Assembly: GCA_030141605.1 (NCBI GenBank)
Contig: JAQGDQ010000918.1
Span: 1-64,000, forward strand
DNA: 64,000 nt
Direction of reading: 5' to 3'
Source of the DNA: Tubiluchus corallicola
Taxonomy: Eukaryota > Priapulida > Priapulimorpha > Priapulimorphida > Tubiluchidae
Under the pieces are notes generated by a model. That model searched no databases and had not been told where the DNA came from. It saw only the letters and a list, made by a program, of their open reading frames with translations. Below, in pieces: positions 12,203 to 23,201 of the stretch. How positions within the stretch are numbered: position 1 is the stretch's first letter; each line of letters begins with the position of its first letter. The position numbers were made by a program, and so were the translations under genes.

Positions 12203-13114
12203 ACCTAATAAACTAAGTATTTAACTAGATTATAAACCTACTGTTTGTTTATGTTTAAAAGTACAACCGAGTACAAAGCAAACATCCCATACTTTGTCAT
12301 CAAGATTACCGATTAAATCTCAAAGTTACAATTTTCAACATTACATTTTTTTCTTTTACAAGTCAAAATGAAATGTTTTTTCTCTTCAACTAGTAACATT
12401 GGTTTACAAAACTCACACAACCTGTCTTCTCTAGGTTTATATTGTCAACGCATATAGCCTGCTGCATTGAAAGCAAGATAATCGATTTTATCTATTCCGC
12501 ATCTCTTAAACCGCATCCGCGTCCGCATCCGCATCCTACGTAAACACCACTAAATTTCATTCTCGGTGTGTACTGACTACTGACTATAGACCTAATCAAA
12601 ACAATGTCTCTTTTCACTTCTTCCACTGCCTTGAATTTCTATTAAGCTTTTCAAAATATTTTCGTTACTACAATTATAAAATATTTAGACTTCAGCACGC
12701 TGTAAGATGTCTTACCTCCCTGAGTCTCAAGACTGATGTTTGCACTAACTCTATCCACGCACAAAAGCAATTCTTTTTGCTATCAATAAAGACTAAATGT
12801 GTTTAATAATATACTGCAATGCATACTGCATAATTACGAATGTTATTTGCGTTACTGGGTATCATTGCTCTGTCTAAAGTTCACCATGACGCTGGCAGTT
12901 TCTGAGTATGAGAAACTGAACTTTATCGCAGAAGTACAAAGCCCTCCCCGTCAACAAGTTTCCATGTTGACTAAAAGGACATCTGCGTTTGTGCTTCTAT
13001 GGAGACAATTAATATATTATTAGCCCTGAATGCATCGCAAGTAGTAATAATAACTTACATTTGCCTTTGAAATATCGTGTTGGTGCCAGCCCATAGTAAC
13101 GCCATTATCACCAT
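5113..13114 (-). CDS. PAN/Apple-pentraxin secreted protein, copy A (complete, 6 exons)
   Basis: Predicted exons (minus strand): 13059-13114, 12716-12750, 10087-10250, 6952-6994, 6243-6480 and 5113-5545, together 969 nt = 322 codons plus stop, with phase kept at every GT-AG junction. Exon 1 encodes a short hydrophobic N-terminus (MVIMALLWAG), a likely signal peptide. Exons 2-3 encode a PAN/Apple-like module (ETQGECAMNCTR, QCNSINVW, DYCLLN), inferred from the cysteine pattern. Exon 4 is a 14-residue linker. Exons 5-6 form a pentraxin domain with the signature HQICITWSS (H-x-C-x-S/T-W) and its usual partner cysteine in FTVCMW, the canonical intradomain disulfide. Pentraxins are Ca-dependent recognition lectins; here an extracellular recognition role is inferred. 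Exon 5 could instead splice at the upstream GTGAGT, but only the GTAAGA donor keeps frame. Exon 1 and the 35-bp exon 2 are the least certain parts. No transmembrane segment is seen. Confidence 0.82.
5704..5970. mobile_element. Fold-back element in intron 5 of gene A
   Basis: Arms of about 80-100 bp are inverted copies: GCAACACGACAAAATTGCC with tggacttgctacaa on the left, and ttgtagcaagtctacattt with attttcgtgctgc on the right. The matching intron in copy B (around 21440) lacks it, so it inserted after the duplication or was lost there. There is no ORF. Transcribed, it would form a long intronic hairpin. Confidence 0.75.
7188..8001 (+). mobile_element. Collapsed BEL/Pao-like LTR retrotransposon relic
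   Basis: A segment of about 80 bp at 7188-7268 (taaagttcacacattagaaa onwards) is repeated at 7921-8001, as expected for the starts of the 5' and 3' LTRs. The 5' LTR runs to about 7636; its 7265-7640 part matches, in reverse, 17610-18007. Between the LTRs, ATG 7760 to TAA 7922 encodes 54 residues rich in Arg/Lys/Glu (it contains RRALRSSVTKAINLL) resembling the start of a BEL/Pao gag. The stop is made by the junction with the 3' LTR. The rest of gag-pol is deleted. Confidence 0.55.
8170..8560. mobile_element. Possible DNA-transposon end (cagtggcggatttagg)
   Basis: cacagtggcggatttagggg at 8180 resembles a terminus seen in many animal non-autonomous DNA transposons. No matching inverted end or TSD was found, so this is tentative. 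The surrounding intron holds no gene. Confidence 0.25.
8560..10086. other. Intron of PAN-pentraxin gene A
   Basis: No conserved coding segment. Overlapping open frames at 9275-9801 occur on both strands and look random. 9960-10086 matches 23370-23451 of copy B, part of the segmental duplication. Confidence 0.5.
10880..11150 (+). pseudogene. Decayed cysteine-rich segment, copy A
   Basis: Aligns with 25480-25700 (shared ctcacctgctttgcac, aaaatttgcttcca, aaagcatttggctgt / aaagcatttagctgt) but carries frameshifts and substitutions that break the cysteine motif still readable in the second copy. It lies between the PAN exon and the 5' exons, in the same order as in copy B. Confidence 0.45.
11800..12045. 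repeat. Unclassified dispersed repeat family, copy 2
   Basis: Diverged copy of the family at 2090-2510 (gttagcagtaacactgaataaaa; the shared attgtcaataa). Confidence 0.45.
12088..12202. repeat. CT-rich microsatellite
   Basis: (CT)n with scattered G and T interruptions, about 115 bp. Confidence 0.95.
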
Positions 13115-13149
13115 ATTTACCAACCATGTGGCTTCATAACAAAGTGTGT

Positions 13150-13800
13150 GTTGCACAGTGGTGGCTCGTAGTGGGGGTGCTGCTTCAGGAAATTTTTAGC
13201 CCTTGTTTTGAAACTGCGTAAAAACGAAACAATTTTACGTTTCGTGATTTGTAATTTTGTGATTTTAATGTTGTAATTTCTAATTGTAATTTAAAACAAA
13301 GAAACATACAAAAATTTATACATAAACTTGATAAAATCCTAAACAAAGAATTTTTTGCTTACGAATAGCCTAAGTTGCCGCAGTTCAACAATATGCTGGT
13401 ACATGGTTTTTAAACACGTGACCACTGACAACAAACTGTGTGAGCGACAGTACTCTCTCTGCCTAGCAGCAGATGCTATCAATGCAGCAAACAGCATGTT
13501 ATCTCAGACATGGCCATGCATACAACAATCATACACACTACTGTGCTGGGCTGTGAAGCAAACAGCACTACCCTCACTTGTTCTTCTGTACAGGTATAAT
13601 GAAAGAACTAAAGGAAAACCACTTATTATATTGAATATCATCGATAATATTGAGTGAAAATAGGGGGTGCTGGCAGTTCCACAGTACCTACACATGAGCC
13701 CACACTGTATCTCTACACTAGGTGGAGGAGCTGCACAAGCAGCCAACGGCTAGAGGGCCGCGGTCAAGTGACCCAACGGCCACGTGTAGAGGAGTAAACC
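13150..13800. other. Region upstream of gene A start
   Basis: Begins about 40 bp 5' of the predicted start codon with cacagtggtggctcgtag, a possible DNA-transposon terminus, so the collinearity with copy B stops here. No promoter motif is evident. Open frames at 13355-13746 and 13808-14134 occur on both strands and show no family. Confidence 0.3.
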
Positions 13801-14640
13801 TTCCAAATCAGGAGTGGAGTCCCGAAGGCGGACCAGTGCAGCATGCTCGCTGACTCCGGCAGCTTCTGCAGCCAACCTGGTGACAAACGTGTCGCTCCGC
13901 TTTCCTTTGGACTACACCAGCGAGGAAGAGAGGGGGTTCCTGTTCTCTGGGCAACTCAGGATCACTATACACCTTGCCCAGGCGTGCGCCCTGGAAAGGC
14001 CACTCCAGTGATTCAAGAATCGGACTGCTCAGCCACAGTCGACGCTGCAGCTCCATCAATGTGATCAATAACTGACTCTCTTGGCGCACACTCCATTGTC
14101 TTCCGACATAGAAGGATGCCAACCAATTACACACGAGCCGCTACTGGTACAGCATACCCATGTCAGAGTTATTACAAAAGGTTATTGCCTATTAGGTTGT
14201 TCAAACTATAAAAATAAAAATGCCAACTTGTAATTCAGTTTTCACAAACGTGATAATCAGCTACTAAGCTACTCTCTTAGAAAAGTAAACATTGATAGAA
14301 ATAATACTAAATATTGCCACAAAATGCCAATGCTGATAGATATATTTATTCATGACAATAAGTTTGAGCCTTGAATAAAAGAGGCATTAACATAAATTCA
14401 ACAGCGTGCCGGTCATTCATTAAGCATCCAGAGTTTACACGAACATTATACAAGTTAGCCAGAGTAGCCAAATAATAAGCTGACCAAGAGCCATTATACC
14501 CTGTTGCTTTAAAACGAACGCCGACGTGAGAGCTAGCTCACTAAAATGGCTTAGTATCGGTCGAGTGCAAAATGTAGTAACAGCTAGAAAAATAAACACC
14601 TCATACAGGTTATGCAATTCGGCATCGATATAACCAAAAG
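13800..14640. other. Intergenic, locally GC-rich then AT-rich
   Basis: 13800-14060 is clearly more GC-rich than its surroundings and is open on both strands (65-108 residues), but no known domain is visible. It could be a transposon fragment. 14150-14640 shows nothing recognisable. Confidence 0.3.
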
Positions 14641-15690
14641 TTGAAAGAAAACAGAGGAAAGTCTAGCAAGGTGGACTGAATCTGGACGGACAAATCAGAA
14701 CTTTTAGCCAGTCATATTATATACGCAGTCGACTCGTTTGCTGTGCTGGCCTAGTCTATTTCAGGACATTGAAAGAAAACAGAGGAAAGTCTAGCAAGGT
14801 GGACAGAGTCTGGACCGACAAATCAGAACTTTTAGCCAGCCATATTATACACGCAGTCGACTCGATTGCCGTGCTGGGCTAGTCTATTTCAGGACATTGA
14901 AAGAAAACAGAGGAAAGTCTAGCAAGGTGGACTGAGTCTGGACGGACAAATCAGAACTTTTAGCCAGTCATATTATATACGTAGTCGACTCGATTGCTGT
15001 GCTGGCCTAGTCTATTTCGGACATTGAAAGAAAACAGAGGAAAGTCTAGCAAGGTGGACGAGTCTGGACGACAAATCAGAACTTTTAGCCAGCCATATTA
15101 TACACGCAGTCGACTCGATTGCCGTGCTGGGCTAGTCTATTTCGGGACATTGAAAGAAAACAGAGGAAAGTCTAGCAAGGTGGACAGAGTCTGGACCGAC
15201 AAATCAGAACTTTTAGCCAGCCATATTATATACGCAGTCGACTCGATTGCCGTGCTGGCCTAGTCTATTTCAGGACATTGAAAGAAAACAGAGGAAAGTC
15301 TAGCAAGGTGGACAGAGTCTGGACGGACAAATCAGAACTTTTAGCCAGCCATATTATATACGCAGTCGACTCGATTGCCGTGCTGGGCTAGTCTATTTCA
15401 GGACATTGAAAGAAAACAGAGGAAAGTCTAGCAAGGTGGACAGAGTCTGGACCGACAAATCAGAACTTTTAGCCAGCCATATTATATACGCAGTCGACTC
15501 GATTGCCGTGCTGGCCTAGTCTATTTCAGGACATTGAAAGAAAACAGAGGAAAGTCTAGCAAGGTGGACAGAGTCTGGACGGACAAATCAGAACTTTTAG
15601 CCAGCCATATTATATACGCAGTCGACTCGATTGCCGTGCTGGGCTAGTCTATTTCGGGACATTGAAAGAAAACGCAAGAAAGTCTAGCAG
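14640..15690. repeat. Minisatellite, ~128-bp unit
   Basis: Eight tandem copies, each starting near ttgaaagaaaacagaggaaa and containing cagaacttttagccag and cgcagtcgactcgattgc. Copies differ by a few bases, and some alternate ggcc/gggc in gtgctggsctag. Confidence 0.95.
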
Positions 15691-15878
15691 AAGGTGCTAA
15701 TGTTTTAATTTATTCACAACATTGCTCTTTGCCTTAGCTTATTCTTGTTATGTCATATGTAGAGTTAAGTTATAATTTTGATGTTGAATAGTAAGCATGA
15801 GACCATGTAAGTTAGTGAACTGGTTTAAATTATATCAATAATTTTCATTTTTGGTTTTCCGGTGTTTTCTCATATGGC

Positions 15879-16432
15879 TTTAAAGGAAGACCGGTCGATT
15901 GTTTAGACTCAGTCTTTAGACTTTTAATTTACTGTCTAAAATATGCATTGCTTGTCTATAAAAGTTAGTAATTGTTTCTTATATGTGAATAATTAGCTTA
16001 GAAAGTTAATTAATGGCAACCGAATACAGCTATTGCTTACGTCAGAAACTAACCACAGTTTGTGCAATGGCAGGCGTCTTCCCTTGCGCGCCAAGCACGT
16101 TTGCATAGGTGGTACATTACTGCTTAAACGCATGATGTCATGAAAAATGGGCTTTACATGATATGACGTCAGAAACTAACACTGGAGTTCATGATCATGC
16201 TTATCTCGGTACCGCCTTCTATTTGTCGGCCACGCGAAAATGACAAAAAGGCGCCGCTGCCAATCGTAGTAGAGCCGCGCGTACCATTGAAAGTTTAACA
16301 AAATTTGAATATCTGAGGTAATTATTATTTAATCTAAGCTTTGTTTTAAAATAAGCTATTGTAGTTTTCAATATTTTAGGCCGTTCTTTGTTCTGAACTA
16401 ATGTTTACATAATCGTCCAGTTTACCTTTAAA
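15879..16432. mobile_element. ~550-bp MITE family, copy 2 (inverted)
   Basis: Reverse orientation relative to copy 1. Ends TTTAAAGGAAGACCGG and ccagtttacctttaaa. The interior matches along its full length. Confidence 0.75.
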
Positions 16433-16874
16433 CTTTTATGAAATATGCCTCCCTGATTATTAATGTATTTCGCGGTTGGCAGAAGATAGAAAACTTTAAG
16501 CTGCGTTGTCACACACAATGGCTTCATTGCATTAATTTTTTTGGATTTCAATAAACGAACTAGTTACACCAGGCTTCCCACCGCATTTTATAATAAATTT
16601 ATGTACTTGACAGCTTAGGTTTCGCTTGGTGTTACTTTTGTTATAATTCTTCACTAGATTAAAGCTATTTATGAATTCTGTTGCCCCAGCTGTGGCAATT
16701 CCTACATTGGTCATACTAAGAGAAACCCCCCACGTGCCTGTGTAGTTAACACTTCGTTACGTGTGAATAAATTATACAGTGCCATGTTTTGACATTTTTA
16801 AATAAAGAGATGCTGCATGAATTTTTTTACTAGAGGTTTACATCTGTCCTGTTCGACGTCAAAGAATATTACTA

Positions 16875-17287
16875 GTAGGGGTGAGCATTCTCTACCAGAA
16901 AGCGAATTCGAATCGAACCGAATTTGTGACTTTCGAATTCGAATCGAACCGAAGTTCAGTGTTTCGAATTCGAACCGAATTCGAATTGAGATTGAAAGAT
17001 TTTCGAACAAGTAAAACCATTTTCGAACCACCAGTAAAAATTAGTCTTACAAAGATCATGCATATCACTAGATTTTGTTCTGCAATAAAACTAGTAATTT
17101 CTTTAAAATTGTGTGCAGAAATCACAGCCAAATTATACCAATTGCTTGATGTTTCAATCGTTTTGGTGATAAAGAACCTATGTGATTGAAGTGCTGAATT
17201 ATTCGAATCTATAGTTTTGGATTCGAATCGAGTTCGAACTAAAAAAACTCGTTCGAATCGAACTCGAACGTTGGATGCTCACCCCTA
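16875..17287. mobile_element. hAT-type MITE, 413 bp, intact ends
   Basis: Terminal inverted repeats TAGGGGTGAGCATYC on both ends, flanked by a perfect 8-bp direct repeat, attactag (16867-16874 and 17288-17295). An 8-bp TSD and this terminus are typical of hAT elements. The interior is rich in ttcgaattcgaatcgaacc. Overlapping open frames inside are repeat artefacts. Confidence 0.92.
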
Positions 17288-17609
17288 ATTACTAGAGGTT
17301 AAACATTAGATAAATTTTACTGAATTTGTTTTTGATACTTCTGTTTGCTCTCCTGTTGTAACAAACTTTTACTTGATGATACTAGTAGGGAGGCTATTGG
17401 TAGGCCTATGAATTCTACTAAAATGATATGTTGTCTTCTTTATGCGTCATCGTAAACAAAATTTATGCCAAGATTTGTTGTACCATCAGAATTTAAATAC
17501 CACTAACAGCTAGAGTTCCTACATTTTATGTTTTCCATTGTGGTAGATGCTCTAAATGGACCTTGTGAAAGTTATGTTTGAAGTTGTAGATCACTAACTT
17601 TATAGAACA

Positions 17610-18007
17610 AGAATAAAACCCTATACTACATATTTGCACAAAACTGAAAGTGTTTATTAAACTACATACACACAAGTAGAATGACTGCTACACTGAACAC
17701 TGAGAACAAGAGTGTCCTGCACTGATCACTGAGAGTTAGACAGAGAGTAACATGAGTAGCACGACTGCTGCACTGCACTGACAGTGTGAGTTAGACAGTG
17801 ACTAGAAAGTGAATCCAGTTAGTATATATAGGTATAGGTGATTATGCAAACTTGGCTTCACAAAAACCATTACTGTAAAATAGGGAGAGATCCAGTGAAT
17901 ATGCATTCACTGGACCGTACAATTATACTGGGGTGAGTTTAGCTAGTAAAATGTAAAAGGATTAGTTCATAGATGGCAGCACCTAAAAATATACAATTAC
18001 AATTTCC
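17610..18007 (-). mobile_element. BEL/Pao-like solo LTR fragment
   Basis: The reverse complement matches 7265-7640: shared tttaataaacact, the segment around gccatctatg, and gtataattgtacggtccag / gtgtaattgtatggtctgg. No internal retroviral-type region adjoins it. Boundaries are approximate. Confidence 0.55.
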
Positions 18008-18164
18008 ACAGACCTGTCAACAAAGGTGACTATATGGTCAAATTTACAGACTGTCAGTTTAAACAGTATTTTATTAGCAAGCAAATCTGCAACATGCATA
18101 CATCTGAACAGAGGAAGCAATAGAAAGTTAAAGGGATTGGCTAACAGGTTTAGATGAACCTAAA

Positions 18165-19830
18165 TTAAAGCCTCTCCAACATTTATGCAGACTGTTCACT
18201 GTATTGTCATTACAACAACGTCAAAATTTTTTTCATAATTATTATAATATGATGACAAACAAACATGCAGACTGTTGATTATATTGTCACTACAACAACG
18301 TGAAAATGTTTTTCATAATTATTAAAATATGTTGACTAACAAACACGCAGACTGCTGATTGTATTGTCACTACAACAACATCAAAATGTTTTTCATAATT
18401 ATTATAATATGATGACTAACAAACACGCAGACTGCTGATTGTATTGTCACTACAACAACGTCAAAATGTTTTTCATAATTATTATAATATGATGACTAAC
18501 AAACACGCAGACTGCTGATTGTATTGTCGCTACAACAACGTCAAAATGTTTTTCATAATTATTATAATATGATGACTAACAAACACGCAGACTGCTGATT
18601 GTATTGTCACTACAACAACATCAAAATGTTTTTCATAATTATTATAATATGATGACTAACAAACACGCAGACTGCTGATTGTATTGTCACTACAACAACA
18701 TCAAATTTTTTTTCATAATTATTGTAATATGATGACTAACAAACATGCAGACTGTTGATTATATTGTCACTACAACAACGTGAAAATGTTTTTCATAATT
18801 ATTATAATATGATGACTAACAAACACGCAGACTGCTGATTGTATTGTCGCTACAACAACGTCAAAATTTTTTTCATAATTATTATAATATGATGACAAAC
18901 AAACACGCAGACTGCTGATTGTATTGTCGCTACAACAACATCAAAATATTTTTCATAATTATTATAATATGATGACTAACAAACACGCAGACTGCTGATT
19001 GTATTGTCACTACAACAACATCAAATTTTTTTTCATAATTATTATAATATGATGACTAACAAACATGCAGACTGTTGATTATATTGTCACTACAACAACG
19101 TCAAAATGTTTTTCATAATTATTATAATATGATGACTAACAAACATGCAGACTGTTGATTATATTGTCACTACAACAACGTGAAAATGTTTTTCATAATT
19201 ATTATAATATGATGACTAACAAACACGCAGACTGCTGATTGTATTGTCACTACAACAACATTAATTTTTTTTTCATAATTATTATAATATGATGACTAAC
19301 AAACATGCAGACTGTTGATTATATTGTCACTACAACAACGTGAAAATGTTTTCCATAATTATTATAATATGATGACTAACAAACACGCAGACTGCTGATT
19401 GTATTGTCGCTACAACAACGTCAAAAATTTTTTCATAATTATTATAATATGATGACTAACAAACACGCAGACTGCTGATTGTATTGTCGCTACAACAACA
19501 TCAAAATGTTTTTCATAATTATTATAATATGATGACTAACAAACACGCAGACTGCTGATTGTATTGTCACTACAACAACATCAAATTTTTTTTCATAATT
19601 ATTATAATATGATGACTAACAAACATGCAGACTGTTGATTATATTGTCACTACAACAACGTGAAAATGTTTTTCATAATTATTATAATATGATGACTAAC
19701 AACGCAGACTACTGATTGTATTGTCTCTACAACAACGTGAAAATGTTTTTCATAATTATTATAATATGATGACTAACAAACATGCAGACTGCTGATTGTA
19801 TTGTCACTGCAACAACATCCAAATGTTAGC
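18165..19830. repeat. Minisatellite, 80-bp unit, ~20 copies
   Basis: The unit contains cagactgctgattgtattg, cactacaacaacatcaaaa and cataattattataatatgat. The period is exactly 80 bp over most of the array. Two main variants (cacgcagactgctgattgt and catgcagactgttgattat) alternate in patterned order, suggesting higher-order duplication. Confidence 0.97.
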
Positions 19831-20042
19831 AATAGCAATAATTATAATTATTTATTTTACTGCAATCTTCAATCCCCACACGAAATCCACTAAAAACTAA
19901 GCCAAAATAATTAAGTGATATAAAATATAAAATTAAAGTATACACTAAAAGCTAACTAAAAAGTATTGAAATGGTACAGACATTAAAATTTACATAAGTA
20001 TGTATGCATATTGCATAATGGTCTGATATACATGATATAAAT

Positions 20043-20043
<1 letters not shown>

Positions 20044-20097
<54 letters not shown>

Positions 20098-20178
20098 GGG
20101 GGGAAAGAGGAGAAAGAGAGAGAGAAAGAAAGAGGAGAGAGTGAGAGTGTGTGTGGCAGAAAGAAAGAGAGAGTGAGT

Positions 20179-20212
<34 letters not shown>

Positions 20213-20215
20213 TTA
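20044..20215. repeat. (TA)n then (GA)n compound microsatellite
   Basis: About 30 bp of TA followed by about 140 bp of interrupted GA/GAAA. Confidence 0.95.
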
Positions 20216-20680
20216 AATCATTCAGTTAACTCAGATCTTGTTAAATTGTTTTTTTAGTGTGTTGACACTGATCGTTGAAAATAACAGTTTAAAAACAATG
20301 CTTCTAATTATTTTGTAAAACGTAGAATCCATAATAAATGACAATATTTTATTTCTCAATTATTACAGGAAAATAAATAATAACACACATTTGGCCTATA
20401 TTGGCCTAACACAGACACACCCCAAACCAAACAATTTATTTGTTAATTGTCACACGAAAGTAAAAAATAAAAAAACCCAACACATTTGGCCCAATAGCCA
20501 GGCCTATTACACTCACATACTAAACTAAACCATTTATTTGTTTGTTTGCTTTGTTTGCTTGCTTGTTTCACATGTTCGTTTGTTTGTTTTTGCTTGCTTA
20601 CTTGGTTGGTTGGTTGACTGGTTGATTGGCTGGCTATCCTGCTGGCCTGGTGATGATAACGCTATATTTAAGGTATACAA

Positions 20681-20842
20681 GTGTTAAAGGTAGTTAAGTT
20701 ATTGGTCTGCAATGGTACAGGATAGTGAATCAGTTTCCTTCATAACTTCCCCATGCATTGTCCCACTGTTAACATCTGCCCAAGAGAACATGTGGCCACC
20801 AATAGTATAACAGTACTCATATAATCTACTGGTGTCCCCAGC
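20681..20842 (-). pseudogene. Partial duplicate of the terminal pentraxin exon
   Basis: Nearly identical to the 3' end of the adjacent terminal exon of gene B and its flank (20844-21002), including the TTAGTC-rich end and the stop codon. It lies immediately downstream of the real stop. It lacks an acceptor and the rest of the domain, so it is a non-coding tandem duplicate. Confidence 0.8.
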
Positions 20843-20861
20843 TGTGTTAAAGGTAGTTAAA

Positions 20862-22581
20862 TTATTGGTCTGCAATGGTACAGTTTAGTGAATCAGTTTC
20901 CTTCATAACTTCCCCATGCATTGTCCCACTGTTAACATCTGCCCAAGAGAACACGTTGCCACCAATAGTATAACAGTACTCATATAATCTACTGATGTCT
21001 TCAGGTGTCATCATGTAGTCATAGAAGTTCACACCAGTCAGTGAGCCCACATACGATTCGTCTTCATCAAAGTCTTGATCGGGGAAGGTATCCGGATCTT
21101 GTCCTATTATAACGATTCCGTCTGCCTGAAGGACGTATCCTTCTGCCAGGAAATCTAAATCGCCAGCAGTCTCAGTACCATCTATGTACACGTGAAAGGA
21201 ACCATTGGTGCTGGACCACGTTATGCAAATCTGGTGCCAAGAGCCATCGTAGAACGGCATGTCCCCGTCATCAAAATAAAAAGTGCTATAGTTACTGAAA
21301 TTAAAAATTACGGAGACCTTCGTAATAAGCCTAAAATTAATTTTAATAAAACATTGTTTGACTTCTCACGATTGATTTGTGACGGAACAACTAAAGCCGA
21401 AATGTGCTAAAAATGTCTGCATAGAAGGCAATTAAAAATCATTGAATTTGAAAAGGAAATGGTCATAAAAATGGTTAAGATTTAGTGTAGAGTCATACAA
21501 ACAATACCAGATGATATACATTAATTTAGATTCTACAATGGAGTTTCGTAACTTCGAATTTCAAATTGTTTTCTCAATTTGCTAATATTGTCAGAGGAAA
21601 ATGCGGCGTTTCATAAGTGACTCACTAATTTCATCTCCAAATATATTTCTGTATTGTCTCTTACCTACTCACTTGTACCATCAGTTTGTCCGACTCTTCC
21701 CCATAAAGTTTCACATAGATGGAATTCGGGTCGTCTACTGTACCATAAGAAAATGGCGTCAGCTGATAATAGCCGCTTGAATAGCTGGGTGGTTTTATCC
21801 ACATGCAAACTGTGAATTCGGTGATTTGCGAAACGGCAGATGTTGATTTGATGAAGTAGTTTGTGGTACTCTGATTGGGGAAATAAAGTTCAAAACATCC
21901 ATCTGTAAGGTAATAAAAACAACTAAATAGAATTATAGATCATGCTAATTATGACAGCACTGTGCATTTCCAAATAGACTCGAGTGTCTAGACAAAGTTT
22001 AAAGTACAAGAAAACAAACTTCATAGATAAAGCTTAAAAATTCGTCTTTATATTTCACATCTTACATGCTGTCTTATTGTATACAGGACTTGCGCTAGCA
22101 GTAACGCTGTATAAAACTTTGTAAATTTAAACTTCCGCAATATTAGCTAGGTGCTACCATCTTGACGGTACGAATCAGGATGGCACGAATACTTTAAATT
22201 ATTCAGAACTTTCTTTTCCAATTACATAAGTATTTCAAAGGGTAGCCCTAATTGTAAATGCTAAGTAGAAAGATTTTTGGGATATGCTTTGAAATTTGCT
22301 TTTCTCCCCCTTTAGCTCTGACCACAATGACCACACAGAGCCTGGTCGCAGAGAGGCCTTGAAGAAGAAACTTCGGTCTTGTCTGAAAAAATCATGCACT
22401 CAAGAGTGGTGAAGTGGTTAACCTCGTTGATTTACAGCGATTTATTTGCCACAGCATGGTGGGAGAAAGTGACGAAATGATGCAAAGTCCACAGTACATA
22501 AATGTTTGCTCGGAATCCTGACGCTGTTGACTCTTTTAGCTCCACGTCAGTTTGCAAAGCCCTGGTTGCCTAAGTATCCTG

Positions 22582-22680
<99 letters not shown>

Positions 22681-23084
22681 ACGTGTGTGTGTGTGTGTGT
22701 GTGTGTGCGCACGCGTGCGCGTGCGTGTGCGTGTGCGTGTGCGTGTGCGTGTGCGTGTGCGCGTGTGTGTGTATGTGCTTGATCCATGAACAAAATTATC
22801 TTTCATTGGCAGATATTATGGCTGTTTGTCAAGCTGTATGGTACGCACTTTACATAGTTAGCATATTTTCTGTACTTTTTAAATTTTAGTTTTTATAATT
22901 ATAACCCTTTTCTAACAATAACATACCTTCAGCATGATCGGAGTTTTCCTTGTTCAGGTCGAGAATTCTCTGGAAAAAACATGTCATTCATTGTCAGTCA
23001 TTAATGATTGCTGAGTGCATTTGTGTACAGGGCATTGTCTTGTCCATTGAAAAGTACCGATATATATAATACATAGGCCTAATA

Positions 23085-23125
<41 letters not shown>

Positions 23126-23163
23126 ATGTGTGTGTGTGTGCATGTGCATGTGTGCATGTGTGT

Positions 23164-23201
<38 letters not shown>

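Noticed and set aside
13808-14134. GC-rich frames on both strands as an exon of an unknown gene
   Set aside because: No splice sites in phase, no family signature and equal openness on the opposite strand.
16817-17189. Four overlapping open frames with Arg/Glu/Phe repeats
   Set aside because: They lie inside the hAT MITE and come from repeated ttcgaattcgaatcg on both strands.
18165-19830. Possible CRISPR array because of regular spacing
   Set aside because: The whole 80-bp unit repeats with no unique spacers, and the genome is eukaryotic. The same applies to the 20-, 26-, 37- and 38-bp arrays.
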